Source: a virus
Length of the DNA stretch: 43,073 nt
Virus record (IMG/VR): IMGVR_UViG_3300025781_000480
Location: 1-43,073 of that record
Reading direction: 5' to 3' (one strand)
The translations under genes and the position numbers were made by a program. Positions 1-8,283 of this stretch are shown in pieces (the first letter of the stretch is position 1; every line of letters starts with the position of its first letter). The notes below the pieces were generated by a model. That model made no database searches. It had not been told where the DNA came from and saw nothing but the letters and a program-made list of their open reading frames with translations.

Positions 1-2243
1 CCATCTTCTCCTACTTTCGCTGTTAGTTTTTGCAATACTTCAAACGCAATCTCTCCGTTTTCTAATACTACATTAATGTTTGCGTTTTTGATTCGTTCAA
101 ATAGAATCTTCTTACTCAGTGGCACACGAACCAATTCATCAATTTTTCGTGCTAGTGGTCGAGCACCCATCTTCTTGTCATAGCCCTTCTCAGCTAGATA
201 TTCAACTGCTGGCTCAGTCAAATTCAATGTGATATTGTATTTTTCTACCAATTGCTTTTTCAAGTCATCAGTGAACTTAATAACAATTTTCTTAATAGCA
301 AGGCTATCGAGTTTACCGAACTTACAGATCAAGTCCAAGCGATTTCTAAATTCAGGCTTGAAGAATTCTTTCACTGCTTTGTCGTCTTCACCAGTCTTTT
401 CAGTAGATCCAAAACCAATGTTATTGCGTTCACTATCACTGCTACCCAAGTTACTGGTCAGTATAATGATAGCATTCTTACATGACACCTTCTTGCCGTT
501 GCTACCAGTGATAGTTCCTTCATCAAGCATTTGCAAGAAGATGTTGAAAATGTCAGGGTGTGCTTTTTCAACCTCATCAAACAACATGACAGCATGTGGG
601 TTTTTACTCAAGTCATTAATTAATCTGCCACCACCTACTTGACTGTCACCGAAGCCAACATAACCAGGGGGAGGTCCGATCAAACTAGAAACACTGTGCT
701 TCTCACTGTATTCGCTCATGTCATACTTGAGCAATGGCATGTCAAGATTCTTACTCAGTAATTTAGCAAGTTCAGTTTTACCTGTACCTGTAGGACCTAA
801 GAACAAGAAACTTGCTTGTGGTTTAGTGTCATTGCCGATACCTGCATATGAAACATAAACACGCTCTAATACCTGTTGTACTGTTTCATCTTGACCATAT
901 AGTTTACCTTTGATGTTGCTTTCAAGGTTCTGAATCAGATCCAAGTTGTCACCTTTGAGTTTGTCTGCTGGGACACCAGTAAACTTCTCAACCTGATCAT
1001 ATACAAGTTCTTTAGTAATGACAGCATCTTTGTTTTCAGCAACACGCTGTTTAGCACAAGCGGCGTCAAGTAAATCAATACTCTTGTCAGGATTCTTGCG
1101 ATCATGGATATATCTTCCTGACATCTCTACTGCTGCCTTAATTGCATCATCAGTGATGTTAACATTATGGAAGTCATTCAAACGACCTGCAAGCCCTGAC
1201 AATATACGAATAGTTGATTCATTACTAGGTTCATCAACACTTACACGATAGAACCTGCGCATCAATGCACGATCTTTTTCAAAACTCTCGTAGTATTCTT
1301 CCCATGTTGTACTTGCAATAACTTTCAGTGTGCCTTTAGTAATAGCAGGCTTGATCATATTAGCAAAATCAACACTACCATTGTTGGCCCCACCTGCGCC
1401 CTGCATTGTATGTGCTTCGTCAATAAAAAGAATAGTCTTTTTCTTAGTAGTTAATGCTTCTATTACTGCTTTGACTTTTTCTTCAAAGTCACCTCGATAT
1501 TTACTACCTGCTAGCAAGCTACCAATCTCTAAACTATACAATGTGTGATCCTGCAAGAACTCTGGTACTTGCTTATCATACATCATTTGTGCTAATCCTT
1601 CAGCGATAGCAGTTTTGCCAACGCCTGGATCACCGACCATCAATACATTACTCTTAAATCGTTTTGCTAGTACATTAATAATGTCATCAAGTTCTTTGCT
1701 ACGACCAATCAATGGTTCTAATTTACCATTCGCTGCCAATTCGGATAGATTGATAGTATATTCCTCAAGAATCTCATCAGCCTGTGAAAGTGTAAGATTA
1801 CCGGTTTCGTTATTCTTGTAGTTTTTCTGCCAATGTGTTACAAATTCATTCTTATTGATACCATATTTCAATAAGAAATAATGTGCGTGGCTGTTACCTT
1901 CACTAATCATGCTCAAATATAAGTCAACTGTAGTTACCTGTTTACGACCGGTAAATAATACTTGTGTGACTGAACGGTTCATCACCCGCTCTAAACTGTT
2001 AGTTCTTCGTGGTTCAATATCATCATCTTTGCTTACGATAGCATGTAAGCTATCCAAATATGCAGTGACATCATTATTCATTGATTCAAAATCAATACCA
2101 AAGTTTATTAGACAATTTTTAAATGGAGTGTAGTTAATTAATGATAGTAGCAAATGTTCTAATGTAACATATTGGTGCTTACGCTGTTTAGCATGTTCAA
2201 TAGCCCGTTCAATAATATTTTCAATTTCGGGTGAGTGATTCAT
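1..2243 (-). CDS. clpA: ClpA-type AAA+ unfoldase (3' end cut by window edge)
   Basis: The frame is open from the ATG at 2243 to the window edge, about 747 residues; E. coli ClpA has 758, so only the tail is missing. An N-terminal Clp-N-like region comes first. AAA+ module 1 has Walker A GDPGVGKT near residue 204 and Walker B ILFIDEAH near 270. Module 2 has Walker A GPTGTGKT near 481 and VMLFDEVEKAH near 551. There is no long ClpB-type middle coiled coil. IGFG at residues 609-612 sits where ClpA carries its ClpP-docking loop. By family knowledge such proteins unfold substrates and feed them to ClpP; no ClpP gene is in the window, so use of host ClpP is inferred. The gene follows dnaJ by 12 bases with an AAAGGA ribosome site, so the two are probably co-transcribed. 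Confidence 0.93.
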   Translation of the reverse strand, partial: MNHSPEIENIIERAIEHAKQRKHQYVTLEHLLLSLINYTPFKNCLINFGIDFESMNNDVTAYLDSLHAIVSKDDDIEPRRTNSLERVMNRSVTQVLFTGRKQVTTVDLYLSMISEGNSHAHYFLLKYGINKNEFVTHWQKNYKNNETGNLTLSQADEILEEYTINLSELAANGKLEPLIGRSKELDDIINVLAKRFKSNVLMVGDPGVGKTAIAEGLAQMMYDKQVPEFLQDHTLYSLEIGSLLAGSKYRGDFEEKVKAVIEALTTKKKTILFIDEAHTMQGAGGANNGSVDFANMIKPAITKGTLKVIASTTWEEYYESFEKDRALMRRFYRVSVDEPSNESTIRILSGLAGRLNDFHNVNITDDAIKAAVEMSGRYIHDRKNPDKSIDLLDAACAKQRVAENKDAVITKELVYDQVEKFTGVPADKLKGDNLDLIQNLESNIKGKLYGQDETVQQVLERVYVSYAGIGNDTKPQASFLFLGPTGTGKTELAKLLSKNLDMPLLKYDMSEYSEKHSVSSLIGPPPGYVGFGDSQVGGGRLINDLSKNPHAVMLFDEVEKAHPDIFNIFLQMLDEGTITGSNGKKVSCKNAIIILTSNLGSSDSERNNIGFGSTEKTGEDDKAVKEFFKPEFRNRLDLICKFGKLDSLAIKKIVIKFTDDLKKQLVEKYNITLNLTEPAVEYLAEKGYDKKMGARPLARKIDELVRVPLSKKILFERIKNANINVVLENGEIAFEVLQKLTAKVGED

Positions 2244-2255
2244 TTAAATGATCCT

Positions 2256-3056
2256 TTATTTAGTTGTTTGTAAAATGCTATCAATTATGCGTTGATCTAT
2301 TGTATCAGGGATAAATGGTTTTAACAATATTATTTGGTCTCCATAGATATTTGAATTTAATACTGGCATGCCTTGACCTGCTAATTTAAGTTGCATGAAG
2401 GGCTGTGTCTTGGGTTTAACAGTAACTTCTAGTTTTTTACCAGAGATAGTCATGAATTCAAAAGAAGATCCTGTAATTAAATCTAAAACTGATATCGGGT
2501 AATTACTATATAGGTCATTTCCGTTTCTATCGTATTTAAGATGACTTTGTACTCTAAATTCTACTATTAGGCTAGCATTGTCTATTACATTATCAATTCT
2601 TACTTGACTTCCGCTGTCTATACCTTTAGGCACATTTATTTTTACAACCTGAACACCAGTTGGTGTTTGTAGTCTAACATGTTGTTCATCGCCATTATAC
2701 GCTTGTTCAAGCGTGACATTTAATATTGTCCTGAAAACTTGCTGTTGCGGTTGATGACGGGCGAAAGGATGTCCACCAAACATTTGGCTAAATATGTTTT
2801 CAAAGCCCGGTGGCATTCCATTGAAACCTGCAGTAAAGCCTCCACCAAAAGTATTAAATTGCGGTTGTGGATTATCATACTGTGCCCTTTTATTCGGGTC
2901 ACTTAATGTTTCATATGCCTCTTGAACTTTTTGAAATTGCGCGGTATCACCACCCTTATCAGGATGATGAATGCCTGCCATTCGTCTGTATGCTTTTTTA
3001 ATGTCTTCAGGGGTAGCATGTTTGTCTACCCCCAGGGTTTGATAATAGTCGCTCAT
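2256..3056 (-). CDS. dnaJ: DnaJ/CbpA-like J-domain co-chaperone
   Basis: 266 residues. The J domain occupies residues 1-65 with the HPD triad at 31-33, which in this family stimulates the DnaK ATPase. A Gly/Phe-rich linker follows (about 65-105), then a DnaJ-type C-terminal substrate-binding region (about 110-266). The CxxCxGxG zinc-finger repeats of classical DnaJ are absent, so it is closer to CbpA-type J proteins. No DnaK is encoded here, so host DnaK is the presumed partner. It lies just upstream of the ClpA gene and is preceded by a good sigma70-like promoter whose predicted start falls on the ATG. No Shine-Dalgarno is visible, which suggests a leaderless message. Confidence 0.93.
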   Translation of the reverse strand: MSDYYQTLGVDKHATPEDIKKAYRRMAGIHHPDKGGDTAQFQKVQEAYETLSDPNKRAQYDNPQPQFNTFGGGFTAGFNGMPPGFENIFSQMFGGHPFARHQPQQQVFRTILNVTLEQAYNGDEQHVRLQTPTGVQVVKINVPKGIDSGSQVRIDNVIDNASLIVEFRVQSHLKYDRNGNDLYSNYPISVLDLITGSSFEFMTISGKKLEVTVKPKTQPFMQLKLAGQGMPVLNSNIYGDQIILLKPFIPDTIDQRIIDSILQTTK

Positions 3057-3062
3057 ATACTG

Positions 3063-3091
3063 ATGTTAACACATTATTGTGTTTTTGTCAA
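3063..3091 (-). promoter_or_regulatory. Sigma70-like promoter for dnaJ-clpA
   Basis: On the minus strand, -35 TTGACA (3086-3091), a 17-base spacer and -10 TAACAT (3063-3068). The -10 box ends 6 bases before the dnaJ ATG, so transcription should start at or next to the start codon. Architecture and spacing are nearly identical to the promoter at 8827-8855. Confidence 0.65.
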
Positions 3092-3097
3092 TATTTA

Positions 3098-3799
3098 TTA
3101 AGCTGCTCCGGCAACCTTTTCTTTAGTTCGTCCGTATGCAGCAATACCAAGAACAGCACCCATTGCAACATGGAATAATCCAGCACCTTGCAAGGTTACT
3201 GGTTGCCATTGACTTGTAACTTGTCCATGACTTAATGCTTGTAGTACTGACCATAGTATTGGGAACAGTGTGAAGTCACATACGCAAACAACCATGTACA
3301 TCCATCCCATAACTGGACGCCACTTTTTGTTGATCCAGTCACTATTATCATTGGCTACTAATACATCAGCATCCTGTGCAGCATTTGCGCCAGCTCCAGT
3401 AAGTACGGGTTGATTGCCCATACTCATATTCATGTTGCTTGTGCCGACTGATCCCATATTTGATGTTCCACCGAACCCACCCGTTGACGCTCCAAAGCCT
3501 GAACCGCCACCAAAGCCGCCTGCTGTTGATGAACCAAAACTGCCGGAGCTACCGAATCCTCCTGCTGACGGAGAGCCAAATGCTGAACTCCCGCTTGATG
3601 ATGAACCGAATCCGCCATTACTAGTCCCTCCAAAACTACTAGATGCCGCCGGTGCGGCTACTGGTGCAACTGAACCAAATGTACTACCTTGAGGTACTGT
3701 TGTAACAGTTGGGTCGTTTGCTAATGCATCATGATGATCGTCACTCTTAGTGATCACATTATCTGCTGTACCTGATTTTTGTGCTAATATTGTTGCCAT
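3098..3799 (-). CDS. Putative 3TM-type holin with FG/GS-rich N-terminal region
   Basis: 233 residues in two parts. Residues about 40-130 are low-complexity Gly/Ser/Phe/Ala with many FG dipeptides. The C-terminal part has a charged NKKWRP entry, a long hydrophobic segment (about 161-190), then LQGAGLFHVAMGAVLGIAAY (about 203-222) and a basic tail RTKEK. This resembles the 3-TM holins of gene-transfer agents and T4-like marine phages, which make the inner-membrane hole that releases endolysin. The GH19 endolysin at 13253-13873 would be the partner. The holin call rests on family resemblance of the C-terminus; the FG-rich extension is unusual. An alternative is another small inner-membrane protein. 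Confidence 0.6.
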   Translation of the reverse strand: MATILAQKSGTADNVITKSDDHHDALANDPTVTTVPQGSTFGSVAPVAAPAASSSFGGTSNGGFGSSSSGSSAFGSPSAGGFGSSGSFGSSTAGGFGGGSGFGASTGGFGGTSNMGSVGTSNMNMSMGNQPVLTGAGANAAQDADVLVANDNSDWINKKWRPVMGWMYMVVCVCDFTLFPILWSVLQALSHGQVTSQWQPVTLQGAGLFHVAMGAVLGIAAYGRTKEKVAGAA

Positions 3800-3821
3800 G
3801 ATAATTCTTCTATATTATTTG

Positions 3822-4370
3822 TTATAGTCCTGCTAATGCAATATATGCTTTTATATCTCTATCTGGTTCACCATATAGTTTTATAGTTTCTAGCCCTGCT
3901 CTTTTACGCATTTCATTCAATTCACCCTCGTTTTCAACTTCAGTGCGATATTCATGTGGTGAAATAGCTATTACTTTCTTTAATATATTTTCGTCGGGGG
4001 CGTATTCTTTGTCATCAACTATTACTTTCCAATCTTCTACTGTTAAGCCAGTTAATGTTTCTAAATCTGAAACTAATTTTACTATACGCTCAGGTGCTGT
4101 TGTTCTGCGTTTTATTTCTGTAAATACCAAATATTTGCCAGGTGTTAGTTCTCCCTCACTAACACTAGCATCAAGAATCCAATCATACCCACGCTCAAAC
4201 CAATTTACTAAATCGTTACCAGCACTTTCGCAATGAACAATGAATGCGAGTGTGATTACATCACTATCTTTACCGGAACGGGCAACATACTCATCAACAG
4301 ATACTGTAGGCTCAATTTGACCCTTCATATCTAAGTAATCCAATCCCTCATTAATAACTTGCTTATTCAT
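3822..4370 (-). CDS. Conserved hypothetical protein, 182 aa
   Basis: Not recognised. It is a soluble, acidic, mixed alpha/beta protein without signal peptide, membrane segment or clear catalytic motif. It follows the 206-residue gene by 8 bases (stop at 4379, ATG at 4370) with an AAGG ribosome site, so the two are likely one unit running towards the holin and dnaJ. Codon use looks like its neighbours. The clean start, full-length frame and tight packing support a real gene; no function is proposed. Confidence 0.75.
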   Translation of the reverse strand: MNKQVINEGLDYLDMKGQIEPTVSVDEYVARSGKDSDVITLAFIVHCESAGNDLVNWFERGYDWILDASVSEGELTPGKYLVFTEIKRRTTAPERIVKLVSDLETLTGLTVEDWKVIVDDKEYAPDENILKKVIAISPHEYRTEVENEGELNEMRKRAGLETIKLYGEPDRDIKAYIALAGL

Positions 4371-4378
4371 ATATTACC

Positions 4379-4999
4379 TTAAGTTCCTGGAATTGCTGCT
4401 GCCGCTGGATTCTGAGGTTGTTGATTTGCCATTGGTTGATTTCCTAACTGCAAATCTTGATTTTCTTCTGGACTATCAGTGCCGTCTTTGTCCAAATCTT
4501 CGTCATAGCTATTATCTAATTCGTCTAAGTCAATTGATTTTCCTGCTAAGTCAATTGAACCTTCTTTAATATCATCCATCAATTGATTAGGAATTTCAAT
4601 ATAGACAAGCCATACTGTTCTGTCCTTCATTTTTGGATATCGTGTACCAGGAACATAATCTTCATAATCTTTAATTTCCATAGGAACACTGATTTTTGTC
4701 TTTTTGAATTTTACATCGCACCCAATGTTTGTTAAGCGCAATGAACCTTTTGGATTAGGCATTAAGGAATATGGGTACATAAAAATACAACTTACACTGT
4801 ATCTTTTTACTGTAGGACCTTGAACTAGTTCTCCCAATTCCCAATTTTGAAATGCGTATAGGTCTGAATCGTCCAACACTCTTTCAAAATCCAAAAGGGT
4901 GTTCATAGAACCATCACTGGTAAAAATACCTTTTACCGTGTCAACTATGCTTACATAATCAACATTATCAAAGAAATTGTCTGCTGTTTCGTGCTTCAT
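4379..4999 (-). CDS. Conserved hypothetical protein, 206 aa
   Basis: Not recognised. Residues 1-150 look like a folded beta-rich domain with many aromatics. The last 50 residues are acidic, then Gln/Asn/Pro/Ala-rich and probably disordered. It begins with MKHET, as does the GroES-like protein at 7481-7894. The ATG has no Shine-Dalgarno, but a GATAAATA box lies 5 bases upstream (5005-5012), so the transcript may be leaderless. It is divergent from phoH across a 173-base gap. Confidence 0.75.
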   Translation of the reverse strand: MKHETADNFFDNVDYVSIVDTVKGIFTSDGSMNTLLDFERVLDDSDLYAFQNWELGELVQGPTVKRYSVSCIFMYPYSLMPNPKGSLRLTNIGCDVKFKKTKISVPMEIKDYEDYVPGTRYPKMKDRTVWLVYIEIPNQLMDDIKEGSIDLAGKSIDLDELDNSYDEDLDKDGTDSPEENQDLQLGNQPMANQQPQNPAAAAIPGT

Positions 5000-5004
5000 G
5001 AATA

Positions 5005-5012
5005 TATTTATC
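5005..5012 (-). promoter_or_regulatory. Late-promoter-like box GATAAATA, 5 nt before ATG
   Basis: The minus strand reads GATAAATA, 7 of 8 matches to the T4 late consensus TATAAATA. Only 5 bases separate it from the ATG at 4999 and no Shine-Dalgarno fits between, so a late transcript would start at about the start codon. Confidence 0.5.
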
Positions 5013-5045
5013 TTTTTTTAAATATAAACACTATTTCAATAATAT

Positions 5046-5058
5046 GCTATGACATAGC
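5046..5058. other. Small perfect inverted repeat in divergent intergenic region
   Basis: GCTATG-A-CATAGC, a 6-bp inverted repeat in the 173-base gap (5000-5172) between the 206-residue gene (minus) and phoH (plus). It could be an operator or a weak hairpin. The rest of the gap is AT-rich; I could not pick a convincing -35/-10 pair for phoH. Confidence 0.3.
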
Positions 5059-5172
5059 CTAGTATTTAGTCTAAATTTTTGTGTTAAAAGTGCTATATAT
5101 CCAAACTTTAAAAGATTTTAAATACATCTGAGTGTTATGAGAACTCACCCGCTCTAAAAAAGGAGAATTAAC

Positions 5173-5952
5173 TTGAGCAAAAGAAAAACAAGCGCATTGC
5201 GCACAACGGATACTCGTTTTTCACACAATAAAAATGAACAGACATTTTACATGAAGGAATCAAAAACTATAGATTTTTCAAAAGCACAACGGACTATGCG
5301 AGTCAATACGAGACCCGTTCAACTAGTCCCCAAGACACTAAACCAAGAAAAATACATCCTAGCATTGTTAGACAAAGAGATAGATATTGTTGTAGTCGGT
5401 GGACCAGCCGGAACAGGCAAAACTTATCTAGCAATGCAAGCTGCAATTAAAGCAATGCGAGCCGGTGAATGTGATAGGATCATACTTACTCGTCCTGCAG
5501 TGGGCGTAGATGATGAGAAGCATGGATTCTTGCCAGGAGACCTAAATCAAAAAATGGAGCCTTGGACAAGACCTTTATTAGATGTACTCAGAGAATATTA
5601 CACAGCAGCGGAAATCACACATATGTTAGAGGAACAAATCATAGAAATTGCACCACTAGCATTTTGTCGTGGACGAAACTTTAAAAATAGTTGGATTGTT
5701 CTCGATGAGGCACAGAATGCAACTCCTAGTCAAATGAAAATGATTATGACTAGAATCGGTACCGGTAGTAAAATGATAATCGGTGGTGATGTAGAACAAA
5801 CCGACAGAAAAACAGCCGACAACGGGCTAATGGATCTACAAAATCGATTGGGGAAGGGGGTGATTCCAGGTCTTCAGTTCTGCAACTTTGATATCAAAGA
5901 TGTACAAAGACATAGAATCATTCAGCATGTACTTAACTTGTACGGTCAATAA
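5173..5952 (+). CDS. phoH: PhoH-like P-loop ATPase
   Basis: 259 residues. The start is a TTG (5173-5175) preceded by a strong AAGGAG Shine-Dalgarno 7 bases upstream, and no ATG is better placed. Walker A is GPAGTGKT (77-84) and Walker B is IVLDEAQN (175-182), both typical of PhoH. GFLPGDLNQKMEPW between them is also a family signature. PhoH-like proteins are very common in marine phages; an ATPase or RNA-related role is suspected, but the function in infection is unsettled. The N-terminal 50 residues are basic and probably flexible. It is the only plus-strand gene in the first 29 kb and ends at a strong terminator. Confidence 0.95.
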   Translation: MSKRKTSALRTTDTRFSHNKNEQTFYMKESKTIDFSKAQRTMRVNTRPVQLVPKTLNQEKYILALLDKEIDIVVVGGPAGTGKTYLAMQAAIKAMRAGECDRIILTRPAVGVDDEKHGFLPGDLNQKMEPWTRPLLDVLREYYTAAEITHMLEEQIIEIAPLAFCRGRNFKNSWIVLDEAQNATPSQMKMIMTRIGTGSKMIIGGDVEQTDRKTADNGLMDLQNRLGKGVIPGLQFCNFDIKDVQRHRIIQHVLNLYGQ

Positions 5953-5976
5953 AAAAGAGGGCATTAGCCCTCTTTT
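5953..5976. terminator. Bidirectional intrinsic terminator
   Basis: A perfect 10-bp stem, AAAAGAGGGC (5953-5962) and GCCCTCTTTT (5967-5976), with loop ATTA. A-tracts and T-tracts flank both sides. It sits between convergent phoH and the 87-residue gene and overlaps the latter's stop codon. Confidence 0.9.
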
Positions 5977-6238
5977 ATTTTTTCTTTTCTTCCGAATTAT
6001 TCTTTTCTAATTGGTCAATCAATGTTGGATAAATTCTTTTATAATAATCATTCATCCTATCCCAATCAGTATCAACTACTTTACCTTCAATAACACATTT
6101 CTCAATTTTCTTCTTCGCATAATCTAAAATTACATTACAAGTTTGCAGGTCAGCAGTCTTAACTCGTTTATTGACAGATACCATTTCGTCAATTTGACCG
6201 TTAGCCTTTCTTAAAAAAGTAATTAGTAAATATCTCAT
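5975..6238 (-). CDS. Hypothetical protein downstream of clamp loader, 87 aa
   Basis: Not recognised. Small, charged and predicted helical; the basic, Glu-rich C-terminus ends in EEKKK. Its ATG overlaps the gp44 stop in an ATGA junction, so translation is likely coupled to gp44. In T4 the position after gene 44 is taken by gene 62 (small clamp-loader subunit, 187 residues). This protein is less than half that length and I see no gp62 signature, so position is only a weak hint. Last gene of the operon before the terminator. Confidence 0.75.
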   Translation of the reverse strand: MRYLLITFLRKANGQIDEMVSVNKRVKTADLQTCNVILDYAKKKIEKCVIEGKVVDTDWDRMNDYYKRIYPTLIDQLEKNNSEEKKK

Positions 6239-7161
6239 GATGTCAATTCCACAAGTGATGCCGCGATAGCTATTTCAGGTATTCCAACTAGAGGTAATGT
6301 TGCTAATCCATTACGAATAATAATGATACTTGCATCACGCTTTTCTTGCGTATTACCCCACAAGTCTAAATTAGAATATGCCCATGTGTAGATTTCTTCA
6401 GTGCGTGTTGGATATAAAGCAATATATTGCATCAACTGCTGACGACCTTCAAGTATTTTTCCTGACTTGAATAATGTTGTAGCTTCTACTAACAATTCAT
6501 GCTCACTGTTACCCTCTGCTTGCGGGGGCAATAGTTTTCCAGTACTACTATTCACTTGTAGCTGATTCAAACATTTGCGCAAGTCTGGATATGCTACACG
6601 CACATAACTATCCAATGTATCTAAATCAAAATCAACTTTCTCAGATACAAGAACAGTGGCTGCTCTTGCTGTAAATTCTGTACGATCAGGTTTAGCAATA
6701 TGAAACTTGTGGCAACGACTTTCACGCAATGCTGGAATAATCTTATGTTCATAATTACAAGTAAGAATAAATCTTACTGTATCAGCATATGCTTCCATAT
6801 CATTGCGTAATGCTGCCTGAAACTCTGGACTAGTATAATCCGCTTCATCAAGTAAAATTACTTTGAACTTGCCGAAAGGCATTGTTTGTGCAAACCCATT
6901 GATCTTATCACGCACAATGGCTACACCATTTTCCCGTGACGCATTAATTTCTAGTACATCCCATTGTTCTACCCCTAGCTCATGTATAAGAACTTTTGCT
7001 AGTGTAGTTTTACCTGTGCCAGGATCGCCGCTTAACAATAGATGAGGGATAGACTGATTTTTAATCCAACCTTCTACTTGTTGCTTTTGTCGTTCGTCTA
7101 CAAAAACATAATCACTAACTGATTTAGGACGGTATGATTCCACCCAGAGTTGATTCTTCAT
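6235..7161 (-). CDS. 44: Sliding-clamp loader ATPase subunit (T4 gp44 / RFC-small type)
   Basis: 308 residues, close to T4 gp44 (319). It starts MKNQLWVESYRPKSVSDYV, the family's LWVE..RP opening. Walker A GDPGTGKT is at 45-52, Walker B VILLDEAD at 101-108, sensor-1 LTCN at 133-136 and the arginine-finger SRC motif at 148-150. The complex loads the DNA polymerase clamp (gp45 type) at primer ends using ATP. It overlaps its upstream neighbour by ATGA (7158-7161) and its downstream neighbour the same way. No gp45 or recognisable gp62 gene is in this window. Confidence 0.95.
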   Translation of the reverse strand: MKNQLWVESYRPKSVSDYVFVDERQKQQVEGWIKNQSIPHLLLSGDPGTGKTTLAKVLIHELGVEQWDVLEINASRENGVAIVRDKINGFAQTMPFGKFKVILLDEADYTSPEFQAALRNDMEAYADTVRFILTCNYEHKIIPALRESRCHKFHIAKPDRTEFTARAATVLVSEKVDFDLDTLDSYVRVAYPDLRKCLNQLQVNSSTGKLLPPQAEGNSEHELLVEATTLFKSGKILEGRQQLMQYIALYPTRTEEIYTWAYSNLDLWGNTQEKRDASIIIIRNGLATLPLVGIPEIAIAASLVELTS

Positions 7162-7481
7162 CGCTTTAATGCTTCCATAGTAATGATTTGTGAAATATGC
7201 TTACCAAGTTCTTGTTCATCATTGACAACATACAAACTTGTATCTACTGTATCACGCTTGCGGTCATATTGTCTAAATTCAATAGCCCAACCACCGCTTG
7301 CTTTATACATCTTGAATTGAACCGGCTCTGATGCCAAATCATCACCTTCACGCAATCTTGACGGTCTGATCATAGCCTGTTTACCACTAATCGTATTATA
7401 TGCTGTGGGTTCAGCCTCATTTTCAGCGTATCGGGAATTCTGAAGTTTATTATCTAACCATCTGTAAAACCATTTTATCAT
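7158..7481 (-). CDS. Hypothetical protein, 107 aa
   Basis: Not recognised. The N-terminus is basic and aromatic (MIKWFYRWLDNKLQ); a polar domain with many Arg and Tyr follows. There is no membrane segment or catalytic motif. The ATG overlaps the GroES-like gene's stop by one base (TAATG), and its own stop overlaps the gp44 start. It is therefore translationally coupled inside a replication/chaperone operon. Confidence 0.75.
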   Translation of the reverse strand: MIKWFYRWLDNKLQNSRYAENEAEPTAYNTISGKQAMIRPSRLREGDDLASEPVQFKMYKASGGWAIEFRQYDRKRDTVDTSLYVVNDEQELGKHISQIITMEALKR

Positions 7482-7894
7482 TAGTATACCTTATCACTCA
7501 TTGTAGAATCTTGGACTTGTTCGTCCGACATCATTAGTATATCATTAGGATCAATTCTACGCAAAGTCTTTTTACCCGTTTCATCTTCAATGTCAATACC
7601 ACGAGTCCAGCGACCATGACTAACACAAACCCATTTGCCTTCAACAATTTGTGGATCTTTATTTTCTGATCCTACAGCATATATCTTTGCCCATCTTGGT
7701 CTGATACCTGAACTTTTCATATCATCATTGGGTAACACAATACCACCATGAGTGATGCGTTGGTCAAAACTCATATCACTTACAATGATGTGAGCGCCTA
7801 TTGGTTTAAATTGGCTTTTATTGAACTTATGTGGTTCAAAAGCTAATTTCTTTTCTTCCGTTTTGTGTACTGGTTTCTCTGTTTCGTGTTTCAT
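7481..7894 (-). CDS. GroES-like co-chaperonin (T4 gp31 analogue)
   Basis: 137 residues. A 28-residue charged N-terminal extension precedes a GroES-type domain. FKPIGAHIIV matches the first GroES strand. ITHGGIVLP (residues 47-55) matches the GroES mobile loop that docks on GroEL. AKIYAVG and GKWVCVSHGRW match the barrel strands, and DPNDILMM matches the C-terminal strand. T4 gp31 replaces GroES so that host GroEL can fold the major capsid protein; the same role is inferred here. The gene lies directly upstream of the clamp-loader genes and has an unusual basic insert where the GroES roof loop would be. Confidence 0.85.
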   Translation of the reverse strand: MKHETEKPVHKTEEKKLAFEPHKFNKSQFKPIGAHIIVSDMSFDQRITHGGIVLPNDDMKSSGIRPRWAKIYAVGSENKDPQIVEGKWVCVSHGRWTRGIDIEDETGKKTLRRIDPNDILMMSDEQVQDSTMSDKVY

Positions 7895-7895
7895 G

Positions 7896-8270
7896 TTATT
7901 TCTTTTTGTTTTTAATTTCTGTAGATTTAATTTCTTCTGCTTTAATCTTCTCGACTTCTAAATCATCATCAAATGATGCTTCTAATTCCTTTTCAGCCAT
8001 AGTCAATTGTTCTTGAGGAATGACTACTCTGTCAGGTTGAATACTAGTCACTGGCCTTTTTGACGCATGAGAAGAACGATTACCTACAGTTCTACCATAT
8101 GTATTATTTGTCTTCTCTGTTACTGGTACGATGATCTTACCATTAACATCAATCGTGTCTCCTCTTGCGTTGAGGTTTTTTACATTCCCAACTGCACGAA
8201 CACGCTCATTTTTTGCTGCCAATGCTGACATGTCAATAGCTTTACCCATTGCTGTTCTGTATACGCCCAT
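7896..8270 (-). CDS. Hypothetical protein, 124 aa, with charged C-terminal tail
   Basis: Not recognised. The N-terminus MGVYRTAMGKAIDMSALAAK is followed by a short beta-like region and a Lys/Glu-rich tail from about residue 85, probably coiled or disordered. A strong GGAG Shine-Dalgarno precedes the ATG. It is the first gene of the operon through the GroES-like gene, gp44 and the 87-residue gene, and a promoter-like element lies upstream. Confidence 0.75.
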   Translation of the reverse strand: MGVYRTAMGKAIDMSALAAKNERVRAVGNVKNLNARGDTIDVNGKIIVPVTEKTNNTYGRTVGNRSSHASKRPVTSIQPDRVVIPQEQLTMAEKELEASFDDDLEVEKIKAEEIKSTEIKNKKK

Positions 8271-8283
8271 AATAATCTCCTTT

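Noticed and set aside
229-2133. Plus-strand frames in the first 2.2 kb
   Set aside because: The minus-strand frame encodes a full ClpA with all motifs in order; the plus frames are shadows.
3414-3692. Pro-rich frame opposite the holin gene
   Set aside because: It mirrors the Gly/Ser-rich holin tract in antisense; no start signals and no domain.
5975-6238. T4 gp62 clamp-loader small subunit
   Set aside because: The position after gp44 fits, but 87 residues is less than half the usual length and no gp62 signature is visible.
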